Of a stretch of 6,811 nt of DNA, positions 6,661 through 6,811 are shown piece by piece. The stretch is taken from the NCBI GenBank assembly GCA_946478935.1, contig CAMLEL010000131.1:1-6811 (forward strand), given 5' to 3'. The stretch comes from an uncultured Armatimonadota bacterium (GTDB taxonomy: Bacteria > Armatimonadota > Fimbriimonadia > Fimbriimonadales > Fimbriimonadaceae). The position numbers were made by a program, and so were the translations under genes. Every line of letters starts with the position of its first letter. Position 1 is the stretch's first letter. A model generated the notes under the pieces. The model ran no database searches, was not told the DNA's origin, and saw only the letters and a list, made by a program, of their open reading frames with translations.

Positions 6661-6811
6661 TTATTTCTCAGAGGGATTTTTGACTGCTTTCAGGATGAGG
6701 CCAGGCTTCTGGGCATTGCCATCCGGGCCCATAGTGATCGTGCCAGACACGACCTTGAGGTCTTTCGTTTCGGCGATCACATCGCGAATATCCTTTGAAT
6801 CGAGAGACGCA
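6661..6811 (-). CDS. Branched-chain amino-acid ABC transporter substrate-binding protein, C-terminal fragment
   Basis: I translated the minus strand from the window edge. The last 49 codons begin ASLDSKDIRDVIAETKDL and end LKAVKNPSEK before a TAA stop. The pattern IRDVIAETKD, then VVSGTITMGPDGNAQKPGLIL, matches the extreme C-terminus of type I periplasmic binding proteins of the LivJ/LivK (Peripla_BP_6) family. There a G-x-I-T-x-x-x-x-G turn precedes K-P and a hydrophobic strand. The protein would capture the amino acid in the periplasm and deliver it to LivHM. The signal peptide and ligand pocket lie outside the window, so the specificity cannot be judged. The position directly before livH supports the assignment. 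The gene is truncated by the window edge and shows no sign of being broken. Confidence 0.88.
   Translation of the reverse strand, partial: ASLDSKDIRDVIAETKDLKVVSGTITMGPDGNAQKPGLILKAVKNPSEK

Noticed and set aside
1..6811. CRISPR array, tRNA or rRNA gene, insertion sequence or phage genes
   Set aside because: I saw no regularly spaced repeats, no transposase or integrase motifs and no terminal inverted repeats. Nearly every base belongs to a recognised protein gene.

Overview
The window comes from a bacterial chromosome of moderate GC content and is almost entirely coding. Seven genes lie on the minus strand. One gene fragment lies on the plus strand and converges on them. The gene content suggests a diderm (two-membrane) bacterium with a complex I respiratory chain, because it has nuoH and a Wza-like polysaccharide-export protein. 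Nothing in the sequence fixes the phylum. A deep-branching environmental lineage such as Armatimonadota is only a guess.

Layout from left to right. Positions 1-525 (+) hold the C-terminal part of a membrane-embedded site-2-type metalloprotease (M50) whose start and HExxH motif lie outside the window. Positions 522-1220 (-) hold a VanX/DdpX-type D-Ala-D-Ala dipeptidase. Positions 1217-2296 (-) hold a secreted polysaccharide-export protein with three SLBB-like repeats, coupled to the dipeptidase by a GTGA overlap. A 45-bp gap carrying a small GC-rich hairpin follows. Then come nuoH (2342-3544, -), livG (3570-4334, -), livM (4331-5719, -), livH (5719-6660, -) and the last 49 codons of the substrate-binding protein gene (6661-6811, -).

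In the direction of transcription (right to left) the order is livK-livH-livM-livG, with zero or overlapping spacing, then nuoH after 25 bp, the SLBB protein after 45 bp, and the dipeptidase with overlap. The liv genes encode a periplasmic binding protein, two permeases and one ATPase of a branched-chain amino-acid (HAAT family) importer. The usual second ATPase, livF, does not follow livG, and nuoH stands in its place. All seven genes could be read on one transcript. The hairpin before the SLBB gene is the only visible candidate boundary.

Most of this is ordinary conserved machinery, and I see no clear case of an undescribed system. The points that most deserve a second look are a roughly 135-residue, multi-helix insertion near the C-terminus of LivM, the nuoH gene sitting in a liv operon, and the translational coupling of an envelope SLBB protein to a D-Ala-D-Ala dipeptidase.
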